Origin: Corallococcus sp. CA053C
GTDB lineage: Bacteria > Myxococcota > Myxococcia > Myxococcales > Myxococcaceae
Length of the DNA stretch: 57,272 nucleotides
NCBI RefSeq assembly: GCF_003611675.1
Contig: NZ_RAWA01000018.1
Span: 1 to 57,272, forward strand
Direction: 5' to 3'
The translations under genes were made by a program, and so were the position numbers. Within the stretch, counting starts at the first letter, position 1, and the number at the start of each line of letters is the position of its first letter. The notes below the pieces were generated by a model, which searched no databases, was not told the origin of the DNA, and worked only from the letters and a program-made list of their open reading frames with translations. Below, one piece after another: positions 19,748-27,628 of this stretch.

Positions 19748-21295
19748 CTACTTCTCCGCGCGTGCGGGGCAGCCCCGCTTGAGCGTGTACTGGTAGTAGC
19801 CGATCTCGTCGATCCAGAACTCGCCCTGGAACCGCCAGTAGTTCCACGCCTCGCCCGGCATCTTGGGCCGGTAGAGCGTCTGGCGCGTGAGCAGCGTCTT
19901 CTGGTCCACGCCCGCGGAGAAGAGGTCCTTCTCGTCGAGCGCCGTCTGGACGCGGATGATCTCCGCCTGGTCGGAGAAGGTGCGGAGGTTGTCCGCGGCC
20001 TCCTTGAGGCGGTTCTTCGCCAGCGTGCCGCCCACCTGGAGCAGCGTGCCGCGCACGTCCTCCAGCGAGGCCACCGTCTGCGCCGCCAGCGGCGTGCCGC
20101 GCCAGGGCCCCTCGGTGATGGCGCGCTTCTCCGCGTCCACGCGGGAGAGGGTCCGCAGCACTTCCCGGACGCGCTCGTTGTTGCGGATCCACAGGTACAC
20201 CGGGCGCGGCAGGCGGCGGTTCTCCGCGGCCACCAGGTTGAAGGCCTGCACGAGCGGCAGGTCCTCGCCGGTGAAGGGCTCCAGCTGCTTCGCCATGGGG
20301 CCGTAGCGCTCGTCGAACGCCGCGAGCGTCGTCTTCACCTCGTCGTAGAGGCACGAGTAGTAATAGACGGTGGACTTGAGGATCCACGACTCCGGCTGGA
20401 AGGCGCCCTCGAACTGCGGGGCGTGCAGGGCCTGGAGGCTGCCCAGCGCGCCGCCGAAGTCCTCGTTCTGGAAGCGGGCGAAGCCGTTCTCGAACAGGGC
20501 CTGATCCCAGAAGCGCGCGTAGCGGGGCACGCCCTCGTAGGCCTTCACCGCGTCGGCGTACTCGCCCCGGCGGTAGTGCACGCGGCCCAGGGCCAGCAGC
20601 GCCAGCTCGCGCGTCTCCGGCAGCTCCACCTGCGGCTCCTTCGTGGCGAGCACCGTCTGGAAGGCGCTGATGGCCTCCTTGTCCAGCGTCTCCCCTTCGC
20701 CCGGGCGGCCCGGGAAGCGCGGATCCGCGAGCACCGTGCCCAGCAGGTAGCGGGCCTTGGCGTAGACGCGGCTGTCCGCGGGCACGGCCTCCAGCAGCGC
20801 GCGGGCCTCCTCGTAGCGCATGCGGCGCTGGGCGGCGGTGCCGACCAGGTAGTTGATCCGCGCGAGCACCTCCTTGGGCAGCGTGACCCACTGGTCGCGC
20901 ACCTCGTCGGAGTAGGCCTGGTTCAGGATGCTGGGGATGAGGTTCTGCTCATCCAGCCGCTGCTGCATGTCCACCAGCCCCTCGATGGCCTTGAGGTACG
21001 AGGGGTGCTTGGGGCCGGCGTTGACGATGGCGGCGTAGGAGATGAAGGCCGCGACGGGCAGCTCCTTCTTCGCGAAGGTCTGCGCCAGGTAGTACTCGGC
21101 CTTGCCCTTCAGGTCCGGGTCCTCCCCTTCGGCGAGCTGCGCGAAGAGGGGGGCGGCGGTGTCGAACTGGCCGGCGTTGAAGGCGGACAGCGCGCGGTTG
21201 TAGGCGCCCACGTCCTGCTGGGCGAAGGCCGGCGCGGCCGTGAGCACGGGCCCGAGGCCCGCGAGGACGACGAGGAGTCGGAGCAGTCGGGACAT
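19748..21295 (-). CDS. nfsC: Exported TPR protein (NfsC/GltC-like)
   Basis: A 515-residue protein with a signal peptide (SRLLRLLVVLAGLGPVLTAA, cleavage near PAFAQQ) and TPR-like helical repeats: VGAYNRALSAFNAGQFDTAA, AEYYLAQTFAKKELPVAAF, and LALGRVHYRRGEYADAVKAY. The C-terminal third is helical and ends with an aromatic segment (EAWNYWRFQGEFWIDEIGYY). The ATG at 21295 comes 2 bases after the TAA of the upstream barrel gene, which indicates translational coupling. In the Myxococcus Glt and Nfs systems the C component is a periplasmic TPR protein encoded beside the two barrels; the placement here matches. Confidence 0.78.
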   Translation of the reverse strand: MSRLLRLLVVLAGLGPVLTAAPAFAQQDVGAYNRALSAFNAGQFDTAAPLFAQLAEGEDPDLKGKAEYYLAQTFAKKELPVAAFISYAAIVNAGPKHPSYLKAIEGLVDMQQRLDEQNLIPSILNQAYSDEVRDQWVTLPKEVLARINYLVGTAAQRRMRYEEARALLEAVPADSRVYAKARYLLGTVLADPRFPGRPGEGETLDKEAISAFQTVLATKEPQVELPETRELALLALGRVHYRRGEYADAVKAYEGVPRYARFWDQALFENGFARFQNEDFGGALGSLQALHAPQFEGAFQPESWILKSTVYYYSCLYDEVKTTLAAFDERYGPMAKQLEPFTGEDLPLVQAFNLVAAENRRLPRPVYLWIRNNERVREVLRTLSRVDAEKRAITEGPWRGTPLAAQTVASLEDVRGTLLQVGGTLAKNRLKEAADNLRTFSDQAEIIRVQTALDEKDLFSAGVDQKTLLTRQTLYRPKMPGEAWNYWRFQGEFWIDEIGYYQYTLKRGCPARAEK

Positions 21296-21297
21296 GA

Positions 21298-22536
21298 TTA
21301 GAAGAGCACCGAGAAGCCAGCGTAGAAGCTGACGTTGTTGAGGACGTCCGACGAGGGCTCGGCCACCAGGTCCCGGCCGAGGATGATGTCCTCGCGGTAG
21401 TTCTTCTTCGTCTCCGGATCGACGCCGTCGAACTTCGCCACCTTGCAACTGCCGCTCAGGTTGAGCCCCTCGAAGGGCTGGTTCGCGGCGCGGGCGGCCT
21501 CCAGCGACTCGAAGTCCGCCAGGTTGCAGCCGTCCACCTTGTCCACGCGCGCGGTGTAGATGAGGTCGCGGACCTCCAGGCGGATGGCGTAGGACTCGCC
21601 GAACTGCACGCGGAAGCCACCGCCCACCTCGCCCAGGAACTTGTTGCCGGTGTCGCCGAAGCGCGCGGGCACCTGGTACGTCTGGCCCTCCACCTCGTTG
21701 GCCACTTCCGGGCGGATGAGGTGGCGCGTCTTGCCCACGCCGGCGCCGCCTGACAGCACCAGGCTGAACTGCGCCAGCGAGTTGTTGAAGAAGGCGAACT
21801 TGCCGTAGAGCGGCGTCACCTCCACGCCCGCGTGCGCGCCCCACTGGAGCAGCAGCGACGACGCGGCCTGGGCCTGCTCGCGCACCTTGTCGATGAGCTC
21901 CAGGTTGAAGTCGCTCTCGTCGGAGTACCAGTTGTACTGGCCGCCCACCTGGAGCGCGAAGTTCTCCTGCAGGTGGTAGACGTAGTGCAGCGCGGTGCCC
22001 ACGTGGTTGGTGAACTTGCCGTTCACCTGGACGACGCCGGGGTACAGCACCAGCTCGTGCTTGCCCTCGTCCGCGAAGCGCTTCTTCTGGACGATGTGGA
22101 CGTTGACGTTCGGGTTGTAGAGCGGCGCGCCGTTCACCAGCCGCTGCTGCTGCGCGTCCGTGGTGCGCGGGGCCTCGCCGGAGTCCAGCACCGGCGCGTC
22201 GCCCGGGGCGCTCGCGGGCGCGGTGCCCGACGTGGGCCCGGTGGAAGCCGGAGCCTCGGGGGCCTGCGCGGGCGTGCCCTCCGCGTCGTCGTCCTCGGGG
22301 GGCCTCGCGGGGGCCACGGCCGGGGACTCGGGCGCCGTCTGGGGCACCGCGGGCGCGTCGCGCTGGGTGCGCGAGCGCTCGGGAGGTTCAGCGGGTGAAG
22401 GGGAAGCGGGCGCGGTCGTGTCCGGACCCGAGGAGCCCGCCGGAGCCGATGGAGGCTGCGCCGGGGCGGCGCCCTGCGCGAGGGCGAGGGCGGGCACCGC
22501 TGCGACGAGGAGCGCGATGGAACGGAAGGGTCGCAT
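21298..22536 (-). CDS. nfsB: Outer-membrane beta-barrel protein (NfsB/GltB-like)
   Basis: A 412-residue protein: signal peptide RPFRSIALLVAAVPALALA, a Pro/Ala/Glu-rich disordered region of ~110 residues, then a barrel domain with amphipathic strands (HELVLYPGVVQVNGKFTNHV, TALHYVYHLQENFALQVGGQ, SYAIRLEVRDLIYTARVDK) ending in NVSFYAGFSVLF. The barrel part shares its layout with the preceding gene, including an RLEVRDLIYT / RLELRDWIFK motif, so the two look like ancient duplicates. It starts 9 bases after the stop of the first barrel gene. NfsA/NfsB (and GltA/GltB) are paired barrels of this kind; which is A and which is B is assigned by order only. Confidence 0.75.
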   Translation of the reverse strand: MRPFRSIALLVAAVPALALAQGAAPAQPPSAPAGSSGPDTTAPASPSPAEPPERSRTQRDAPAVPQTAPESPAVAPARPPEDDDAEGTPAQAPEAPASTGPTSGTAPASAPGDAPVLDSGEAPRTTDAQQQRLVNGAPLYNPNVNVHIVQKKRFADEGKHELVLYPGVVQVNGKFTNHVGTALHYVYHLQENFALQVGGQYNWYSDESDFNLELIDKVREQAQAASSLLLQWGAHAGVEVTPLYGKFAFFNNSLAQFSLVLSGGAGVGKTRHLIRPEVANEVEGQTYQVPARFGDTGNKFLGEVGGGFRVQFGESYAIRLEVRDLIYTARVDKVDGCNLADFESLEAARAANQPFEGLNLSGSCKVAKFDGVDPETKKNYREDIILGRDLVAEPSSDVLNNVSFYAGFSVLF

Positions 22537-22545
22537 AGGAAGGGG

Positions 22546-23364
22546 TCAGAACGAGTAGGTGTAGCCGAGGTCGAACTGCACCAGGTGCGTGAGGCCCGGG
22601 CTGCCGGCGGGCTCGCCGGTGGGATTGCCGGCCTCCCATTCGTCGCGCAGCAGGTTCACGCGGTAGCTGTCCTTGAAGATCCAGTCGCGCAGCTCCAGCC
22701 GCACGCCGTGCTTCTCCTGGATGAAGAAGCGGAAGCCCAGCGCGGCGGACACCACCGGCGCCACGCGCGACTCCTTCACCCAGTAGTTCTCCGTGGCCGA
22801 GCCCCGGTCGTCCACCGCCGTGCGGTTGTCACAGACGCCCGCGGCGCGGTCCACCACCTGGGTGCACTGGATGACCGACTCGCGCTTCAGGTTGCCGAAG
22901 CCGCCGCCCGCCCAGAGGTAGGTCTGGAAGTGCACCGGGATGTCCGCGACGAGGCTGATCTTCCCGTAGATGGGCGCCCACCGCGCGCCGATGACGCCGT
23001 GCAGGTTCATCTGCCAGAGGTCCTCCAGCTCGTCCGTGACGCGCTTGTCCTCGCGGTCCAGGAAGGACTCGGAGATGGAGCGCGCCAGGCCCGTGTGGCG
23101 GCTGGCCGCGTAGCCCGCCCGCGCCTCCAGCGCGAACGTGTCGAACAGGTTGTAGGCGAGGCCGACGTCGAAGAAGTAGTGCGCCGTCAGGTGCGTCTGC
23201 ACCGGCAGGCCCACGGACAGGGACAGCTCGGGATGGCCCGCGGGCTTGTACAGCCGGTTGCGGACGACCGCTGACTCCAGGACGCCGTCTTCCTGTGCGG
23301 CGGCGCCGAGCGCCGTCAGCGAGATGCACAGCGCTGCGAAGACGCGAAGCGTGCGTGCGTTCAT
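22546..23364 (-). CDS. nfsA: Outer-membrane beta-barrel protein, first gene of nfs-like locus (NfsA/GltA-like)
   Basis: A 272-residue barrel protein. The ATG at 23364 has an AGGAG site and starts a clean signal peptide (NARTLRVFAALCISLTALG). The mature part has repeated amphipathic strands (PELSLSVGLPVQTHLTAHYF, FALEARAGYAASRHTG, ISLVADIPVHFQTYLWAGGG) and ends QFDLGYTYSF with terminal Phe. The motif HGVRLELRDWIFKDSYRVN is shared with the next gene. It begins the seven-gene run that ends at the 11.7-kb terminator, so its promoter should lie in 23365-23600, where I see no clear sigma-70 site; developmental control is plausible if this is the nfs operon. Confidence 0.75.
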   Translation of the reverse strand: MNARTLRVFAALCISLTALGAAAQEDGVLESAVVRNRLYKPAGHPELSLSVGLPVQTHLTAHYFFDVGLAYNLFDTFALEARAGYAASRHTGLARSISESFLDREDKRVTDELEDLWQMNLHGVIGARWAPIYGKISLVADIPVHFQTYLWAGGGFGNLKRESVIQCTQVVDRAAGVCDNRTAVDDRGSATENYWVKESRVAPVVSAALGFRFFIQEKHGVRLELRDWIFKDSYRVNLLRDEWEAGNPTGEPAGSPGLTHLVQFDLGYTYSF

Positions 23365-23612
23365 ATCTCCTGCCCGGCCCGGGGGTGGGCCGTTGGGTAG
23401 ACCGGCGGCCCGCGTTCCGTCTGCAGCGACGGCGAGGCCCCGGCGTGGGACAGCCATGTGAGCACGGCGCCCCTTCACCGCAAGCGGAACCCAACGCGAG
23501 TCGGTAAAGTTTTCGCCCTTTGTCCCCAGGGCGACCAGCACTCAACGTTTCAGCGCGGCCCCCGCGGGCCCGGAGACTCCGAGCCGCGACACCCCACGCC
23601 GGAAACGACGAA

Positions 23613-23650
23613 CGCCCCGCCCGGAACCCGAAGGTGCCGGAAGCGGGGCG
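23613..23650 (-). terminator. Probable rplC terminator
   Basis: CGCCCCGC (23613-23620) pairs with GCGGGGCG (23643-23650), with an inner CCGG/CCGG extension. On the minus strand it is followed by TTCGTCGTTTCC. It lies 48 bases after the rplC stop and before the first nfs-like gene, so it insulates the two transcripts. Confidence 0.8.
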
Positions 23651-23698
23651 TCGAATGGGGCGCGCGTGCTGCGCGCCCCGACGTCTGCTGCGGTGCGA

Positions 23699-24367
23699 CT
23701 AGCGCGCGGCCTTGTGCGCGGCGCGCATCGCCACCTTGATGCTGGGGCGAACGATCACGATGCTGTCGTTGTGGCCGGCGACCGCGCCCTTGACGAGCAC
23801 GAGGCCCTTCTCCACGTCCACGTCCACCACCGTCAGGTTCTGGGTGGTGTTGCGCTCGACGCCGTAGTGGCCGGGCATCTTCTTGTTCGGGTAGGTACGG
23901 CCGGGCGTCTTACGCTGACCGATGGCGCCCGGGTGACGCTGATACTCGTGCGTACCGTGCGTCTTCGTCTGCGAACCCTTGAAGCTCCAGCGGCGCATGA
24001 CGCCGGAGAAGCCGCGGCCCTTGGTGACGCCCGTGACGTCCACGAGCTCGCCCTTGGTGAACATGTCCGCCTTGACGGCCTCGCCCACGTTGAACGCCGC
24101 GGCCTCCTCGGCCGTGACGCGGAACTCACGCAGGTGCCGGCGCGGGGTGGCGCTGGCCTTCTTGAAGAAGCCGAGCTGCGGCTTGTTCAGGAGCTTCTCG
24201 CGGATCTCGCCGAAGCCCACGGTCACCGCGGAGTACTGATCCTTCTCCGGGGTGCGCTTGCCGACAACCAGACAGGTGTTGACGTCGATGACCGTCACCG
24301 GAACGAGGTTGCCCTCGTCGTTGAACACCTGGGTCATGCCGATCTTCTTGCCAATCAGACCCTTCAC
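23699..24367 (-). CDS. rplC: 50S ribosomal protein L3, stand-alone gene
   Basis: A 222-residue complete L3, with GTG start at 24367 and a GAGGA site upstream. Family marks are the start KGLIGKKIGMTQVFNDEG, the central KGRGFSGVMRRWSFKG, and the tentacle region GAIGQRKTPGRTYPNKKMPG followed by HYG, which reaches toward the peptidyl-transferase centre. It ends in a basic tail (AMRAAHKAAR). L3 is normally the second gene of the S10 operon, yet neither neighbour here is a ribosomal gene. The gene has its own sigma-70-like promoter and its own terminator. Whether it is the only copy cannot be seen from this window. Confidence 0.97.
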   Translation of the reverse strand: MKGLIGKKIGMTQVFNDEGNLVPVTVIDVNTCLVVGKRTPEKDQYSAVTVGFGEIREKLLNKPQLGFFKKASATPRRHLREFRVTAEEAAAFNVGEAVKADMFTKGELVDVTGVTKGRGFSGVMRRWSFKGSQTKTHGTHEYQRHPGAIGQRKTPGRTYPNKKMPGHYGVERNTTQNLTVVDVDVEKGLVLVKGAVAGHNDSIVIVRPSIKVAMRAAHKAAR

Positions 24368-24460
24368 GTCGTCCTCACAGCGAGCGCCCGTGGCGCCGAA
24401 AGCCCAATGAATTCAATGAACTGGCCTACACGCGTGCCCGCGGCCGCCAGGAAGCGGCGC

Positions 24461-24488
24461 AAGATAGCAAACACCCACCCTACGTCAA
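24461..24488 (-). promoter_or_regulatory. Sigma-70-type promoter for rplC
   Basis: On the minus strand TTGACG (24488-24483) is followed after 16 bases by TATCTT (24466-24461). Transcription would start near 24454, leaving a leader of about 87 bases before the GTG. It overlaps a near-palindromic GGGTGGGTGTT/AACACCCGCCC pair (24469-24479 with 24499-24509) that could be the terminator of the upstream coiled-coil gene. Confidence 0.65.
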
Positions 24489-24510
24489 GCATTACGGGCG
24501 GGTGTTCCCC

Positions 24511-25281
24511 TCACTGCGCGCGATCCAGCCGAGGGTAGAAGGAAGCGAGCTGCGCCTCCGCGATTCGCTCGGCATACACCTCTTCGCCGAGGAGGAACAG
24601 CGCTTGATCCAGATAATCTTCCGCACCCTTGGTCTCCTCCTCCTTGGCGGCGATGGCCTGGTCGAGTTCCGCCATGCGGGCGTCGTGGACGCGCTTCTGC
24701 TCCTCGGCGGCGTCCTCCAGCTCGATCAGCCGCTTGTGCGCCAGGATGCCGGCCGCGCCGGGCTGGCCGGGCGTGGGGGTGAGCGAGGCGGCCAGCTGCG
24801 CCTCCCAGTCCTCCACCTCGCGGGCCAGGCGCATCTGCGCGATGCGGTTCTTCTTGAGGTTCTGCCGGGCGGCGTCCAGCTTGACGGGGTCCTGGGTGGT
24901 CATCTCCAGGTCCGCCAGCTTCACCTCCAGCTTCTTCAGGCCCGCGATGGCGTAGCGCAGGTCGGCGCGGCGGGTGGCCAGCGTCTTGCGCAGGCCCTTC
25001 ACCTTGCCCTCCACCGCGTCCACCGCGCGCTTGAAGCGGCCGGTGATCTCCTTCTGGGCCGCGCACTCGTCCTCGTGCTGCGCGAGGGAGTCCTGGTAGG
25101 CCACGTCTTCGTCGTTCATCTCCGCTTCCAGCGCCGCCAGTTCGTCCCGGCGCGCCTCCAGCACCTCTTCGGCGCGGTAGACGCGTTCCATGGAGCGGGG
25201 GCAGTTCGGCTTGCCCGGGAGGACGTCCCGGGCGAGGTCGCCGAGTTGGAAGATGAGGTCGTTGTAGCTCTCCTTCGCCAT
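24511..25281 (-). CDS. Coiled-coil protein of unknown function
   Basis: A 256-residue cytoplasmic protein, almost entirely alpha-helical. The N-terminus is short and non-coiled (MAKESYNDLIFQLGDLARDV). Heptad-rich segments follow (EEVLEARRDELAALEAEM, VKLADLEMTTQDPVKL, EDAAEEQKRVHDARMAEL), separated by a Pro-rich hinge (TPTPGQPGAAG). No signal peptide, membrane segment or enzyme motif is visible. The overall layout resembles phage-shock PspA or SMC-like helper coiled coils, but I do not claim homology. The ATG at 25281 is preferred to one 12 bases upstream. Its end is immediately upstream of the rplC promoter. Confidence 0.8.
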   Translation of the reverse strand: MAKESYNDLIFQLGDLARDVLPGKPNCPRSMERVYRAEEVLEARRDELAALEAEMNDEDVAYQDSLAQHEDECAAQKEITGRFKRAVDAVEGKVKGLRKTLATRRADLRYAIAGLKKLEVKLADLEMTTQDPVKLDAARQNLKKNRIAQMRLAREVEDWEAQLAASLTPTPGQPGAAGILAHKRLIELEDAAEEQKRVHDARMAELDQAIAAKEEETKGAEDYLDQALFLLGEEVYAERIAEAQLASFYPRLDRAQ

Positions 25282-25376
25282 GGGCGGATTCATACGCCCA
25301 AGACGCCAGGACTGTCACCGACCGAGCACATCCCGCGTGCCCGGCCCCGGTCGCCGGCCCCCCAGACTCGGGAGGA

Positions 25377-25847
25377 TCAGGAGTCGGCCGTGGCCGCCCC
25401 CGCCTGGGATTCCCGGTGCACCGCCGCCAGGGCGCCTTCCGCCAGGGCGAGCAGCTCCCGGGCGCGGTCCTGCTCCTCGGTCCGGTTGAGCTCGCACACC
25501 CAGGCGGACGACAGGTCCGCGTGCTGGCGGGCCATCTCCGCGGTGGTCTCGTAGCGGGCGGCGGACGCGCGGGCGAAGGCGCCCTCGCGGCGCAGCTCCA
25601 GCACCGTGTCCGGATCCAGGTCGATCTCCTCGGGTGGCACCGGCAGGGGCCCGCGCCCCAGCGCCGCCAACCGGGCCAGCAGTCGGGACGCATGGGCCCG
25701 GCAGAAGGCGGCCAGCACCATCAGCCGCGCTCGCACGCGCGCGTCATTCATGCGCTCCGCCAGCCCCGTCATGCGACGGGCCGACACCACTTCCGCCTCC
25801 CACGCGGCGGCCAGTGCAGCGGCCAACCGGGTATGCCTCGCGCCCAT
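25377..25847 (-). CDS. Small helical protein of unknown function, possibly ferritin-like
   Basis: A 156-residue all-helical protein with a good GGGAGG ribosome site before the ATG at 25847. Helices carry spaced Glu/His residues (AAAWEAEVVSARRMTGL, LAAFCRAHASRLLARL, ARYETTAEMARQHADLSSAW), which hints at a four-helix bundle such as a ferritin-like domain. The diiron ExxH pairs are not convincing, so this stays a guess. A Pro-rich loop (GPLPVPPEEIDLDPD) splits the protein in half. No close neighbour suggests a function. Confidence 0.7.
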   Translation of the reverse strand: MGARHTRLAAALAAAWEAEVVSARRMTGLAERMNDARVRARLMVLAAFCRAHASRLLARLAALGRGPLPVPPEEIDLDPDTVLELRREGAFARASAARYETTAEMARQHADLSSAWVCELNRTEEQDRARELLALAEGALAAVHRESQAGAATADS

Positions 25848-25901
25848 CAGCGTCCCTCCCCCACCCTCATCTGCCCAAGCTAGGAACGCACGTGGGGTTA
25901 T

Positions 25902-26555
25902 TCAACCGACCGCGCGAGCAACCATCCAGTAGAGCCCCATTCCCGCGAGGCCGATGGACGACACCCTCATCACCCTCTGGTGCAGAAGGGGCCGCCGCTG
26001 AACGATGCGCAGCACCGGGACGAGGAAGGCCATCACCACCGCCTGTCCCAGTTCCACGCCCAGGTTGAAGCCCACGAGTCCCGGCACCACCGCGTCCCCC
26101 AGGCCGTGGCCGCGCAGCGCGCCCGCGAACCCCAGCCCGTGCACCAGGCCGAACAGGAAGGTGAGCCCCGCGCGGTGCCGGTGCTGGCGCAAGAGCAGGT
26201 TCTCCAGCGCCATGTAGAGGATGGAGGCGGCGATCGCGGCCTCGGCCCACCGCGTGCCCCGCGCCTCCAGCGTCACCCACCCGAGCGCCGTCAGCCCCAG
26301 CGTCAACGAGTGCGCCAGCGTGAAGGACGTCACCAGCACGAGCATGCGCCGGAACGAGCCACCCACCAGCAGCACCGCGAGCAGGAAGAGGAGGTGATCC
26401 GCCCCCTCGAGGATGTGCCGCAGCCCCAGGCCCACCCAGTCGCCGAAGCCATTCACGGCCCCGCGCGCGATCTCCACTTCATGGGCGTGGGCGACGCCCG
26501 CGGCCAGCAGCACCCCGGCCGCGAAGACGACCGGGGTGGCGGCAGCCAGCTTCAT
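25902..26555 (-). CDS. HupE/UreJ-family membrane protein
   Basis: A 217-residue inner-membrane protein with a signal-like N-terminus (MKLAAATPVVFAAGVLLAAG then VAHAH, which may leave an N-terminal His ligand) and about six membrane helices. The family motifs are LRHILEGADHLLFLLAVLLV (HxxxGxDHLLF), SFTLAHSLTLGL, and FLFGLVHGLGFAGAL. HupE/UreJ proteins are proposed nickel or cobalt permeases or sensors. No hydrogenase or urease gene lies in this window, so it may be a general metal permease. It lies 48 bases downstream of the Zn-ribbon gene on the same strand. Confidence 0.88.
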   Translation of the reverse strand: MKLAAATPVVFAAGVLLAAGVAHAHEVEIARGAVNGFGDWVGLGLRHILEGADHLLFLLAVLLVGGSFRRMLVLVTSFTLAHSLTLGLTALGWVTLEARGTRWAEAAIAASILYMALENLLLRQHRHRAGLTFLFGLVHGLGFAGALRGHGLGDAVVPGLVGFNLGVELGQAVVMAFLVPVLRIVQRRPLLHQRVMRVSSIGLAGMGLYWMVARAVG

Positions 26556-26603
26556 CGCGGAAGCGAGCCTGCCCTCCGCGAAGCCCGGCCGTCCACTTCC
26601 GGC

Positions 26604-27176
26604 CTACTCGCGCACGAACTCCAGCTGCACCTGCTGGCGGCCGCCCAGCCCGCCGCCGTGGTGCGCGCCGCAGCGCGGACAGATGAGGGTGGACTGCCAG
26701 TCCCACGACGCCTGCACCTCTTCCCCGCAGCAGACCAGGGGGAGCGTGCGCAGCACCTCTTCATCCGGCGGCAGCGGCCGGGGCAGCGGCTCCGGCGCCA
26801 CCGACACGAAGGTGGGCCGCGGGTTCTGCGACAGCGTGCGCTGCACGTACGCCAGCTGTTCGTAGCGCACGTGGTTGGCCCACGCGCGCGCCATGTGCTC
26901 CACGTGCGCGGACTGCTCCGGCGTGAGCCACGCATCCGGCAGCGCGCGGTGCCCGCAGTACAGGCAGTGCCACGCGGGCAGCTCCTCCGGCGTGTACGCC
27001 TCGTGCAGGTTCTCGAAGGGGAAGTAGCCCGCGAGCAGCCGCTGCAGCATCCCCGCGTCGTGACGGCTGGGGCGCGTCTTGAAGTTGCGCTGGCAGCGGG
27101 GACACTCGCGCCGCACGAAGCCCGCCCTGTCCCGCGGCAGCTCCAGCCACGCCATGTCCAACGCCGGCACGTTCAT
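26604..27176 (-). CDS. Zinc-ribbon protein of unknown function
   Basis: A 190-residue soluble protein with three cysteine clusters: CPRCQRNF near residue 25, CLYCGHRALPD near 70, and LVCCGEEVQASWDW with CPRCGAHHGGG near the C-terminus. These could bind two or three zinc ions as ribbons. The middle is helical (YTPEELPAW, HVEHMARAWANHVRYEQLAY) and a Pro-rich segment precedes the last ribbon. No enzymatic motif is visible. The ATG at 27176 overlaps the stop of the small membrane-protein gene upstream (ATGA), so the two are translated together, with the HupE-like gene likely following in the same operon. Confidence 0.8.
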   Translation of the reverse strand: MNVPALDMAWLELPRDRAGFVRRECPRCQRNFKTRPSRHDAGMLQRLLAGYFPFENLHEAYTPEELPAWHCLYCGHRALPDAWLTPEQSAHVEHMARAWANHVRYEQLAYVQRTLSQNPRPTFVSVAPEPLPRPLPPDEEVLRTLPLVCCGEEVQASWDWQSTLICPRCGAHHGGGLGGRQQVQLEFVRE

Positions 27177-27331
27177 GCCAGCCCCCGTCGGCGCCCGAGC
27201 GACGCGACACCCAACACGAACGCGACGAGGGAGAACACCAGCAGCAGGTGCACCCAGCTGCCCTCCGTCGAACCGGTGATCAATCCCATCACCCACAACA
27301 CCATCAAGATGATGCCCATGGTCCAGTACAC
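27173..27331 (-). CDS. Small lmo0937-type (DUF5670) membrane protein
   Basis: A 52-residue protein: GTG start at 27331 with GGGAGG about 9 bases upstream, stop TGA at 27175-27173 overlapping the next ATG. It has two membrane helices around a short loop: WTMGIILMVLWVMGLITG, then STEGSW, then VHLLLVFSLVAFVLGVASL and a basic tail GRRRGLA. The length, the two-helix layout and the LWxxGLxT...GxxxHxLLV pattern match the lmo0937/DUF5670 family of tiny membrane proteins whose role is unknown, often found near stress genes. The 297 bases upstream of it, shared with the divergent transglycosylase gene, hold no other gene I can support. Confidence 0.8.
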   Translation of the reverse strand: MYWTMGIILMVLWVMGLITGSTEGSWVHLLLVFSLVAFVLGVASLGRRRGLA

Positions 27332-27628
27332 GCCACGCCTCCCGCCACACAGGGCCCACGACTCGAACGTTGAACCCGGCGCAAGCTAGGAACGCGGACG
27401 CCTCGCGGCAACAGGCGGAGCTTTCTGCAGCCTCAGGTTGGGAAACAAACTTCCCTCCCCGGGCATTTTTTCAGACCGCGGCGGGCGTTGGCGGGGCCGT
27501 TCCAGACCCTCTCTTAAGGATCTCCAAGGAGGCATGCGCACGCCACGTACGCTGGCACGCCGCCTGCTTAGTCGCAGGGTGTGGGCGAGTCAGCGGGCGC
27601 GTGCAGTCGGGCGCCAGGGGAGGGCGAG

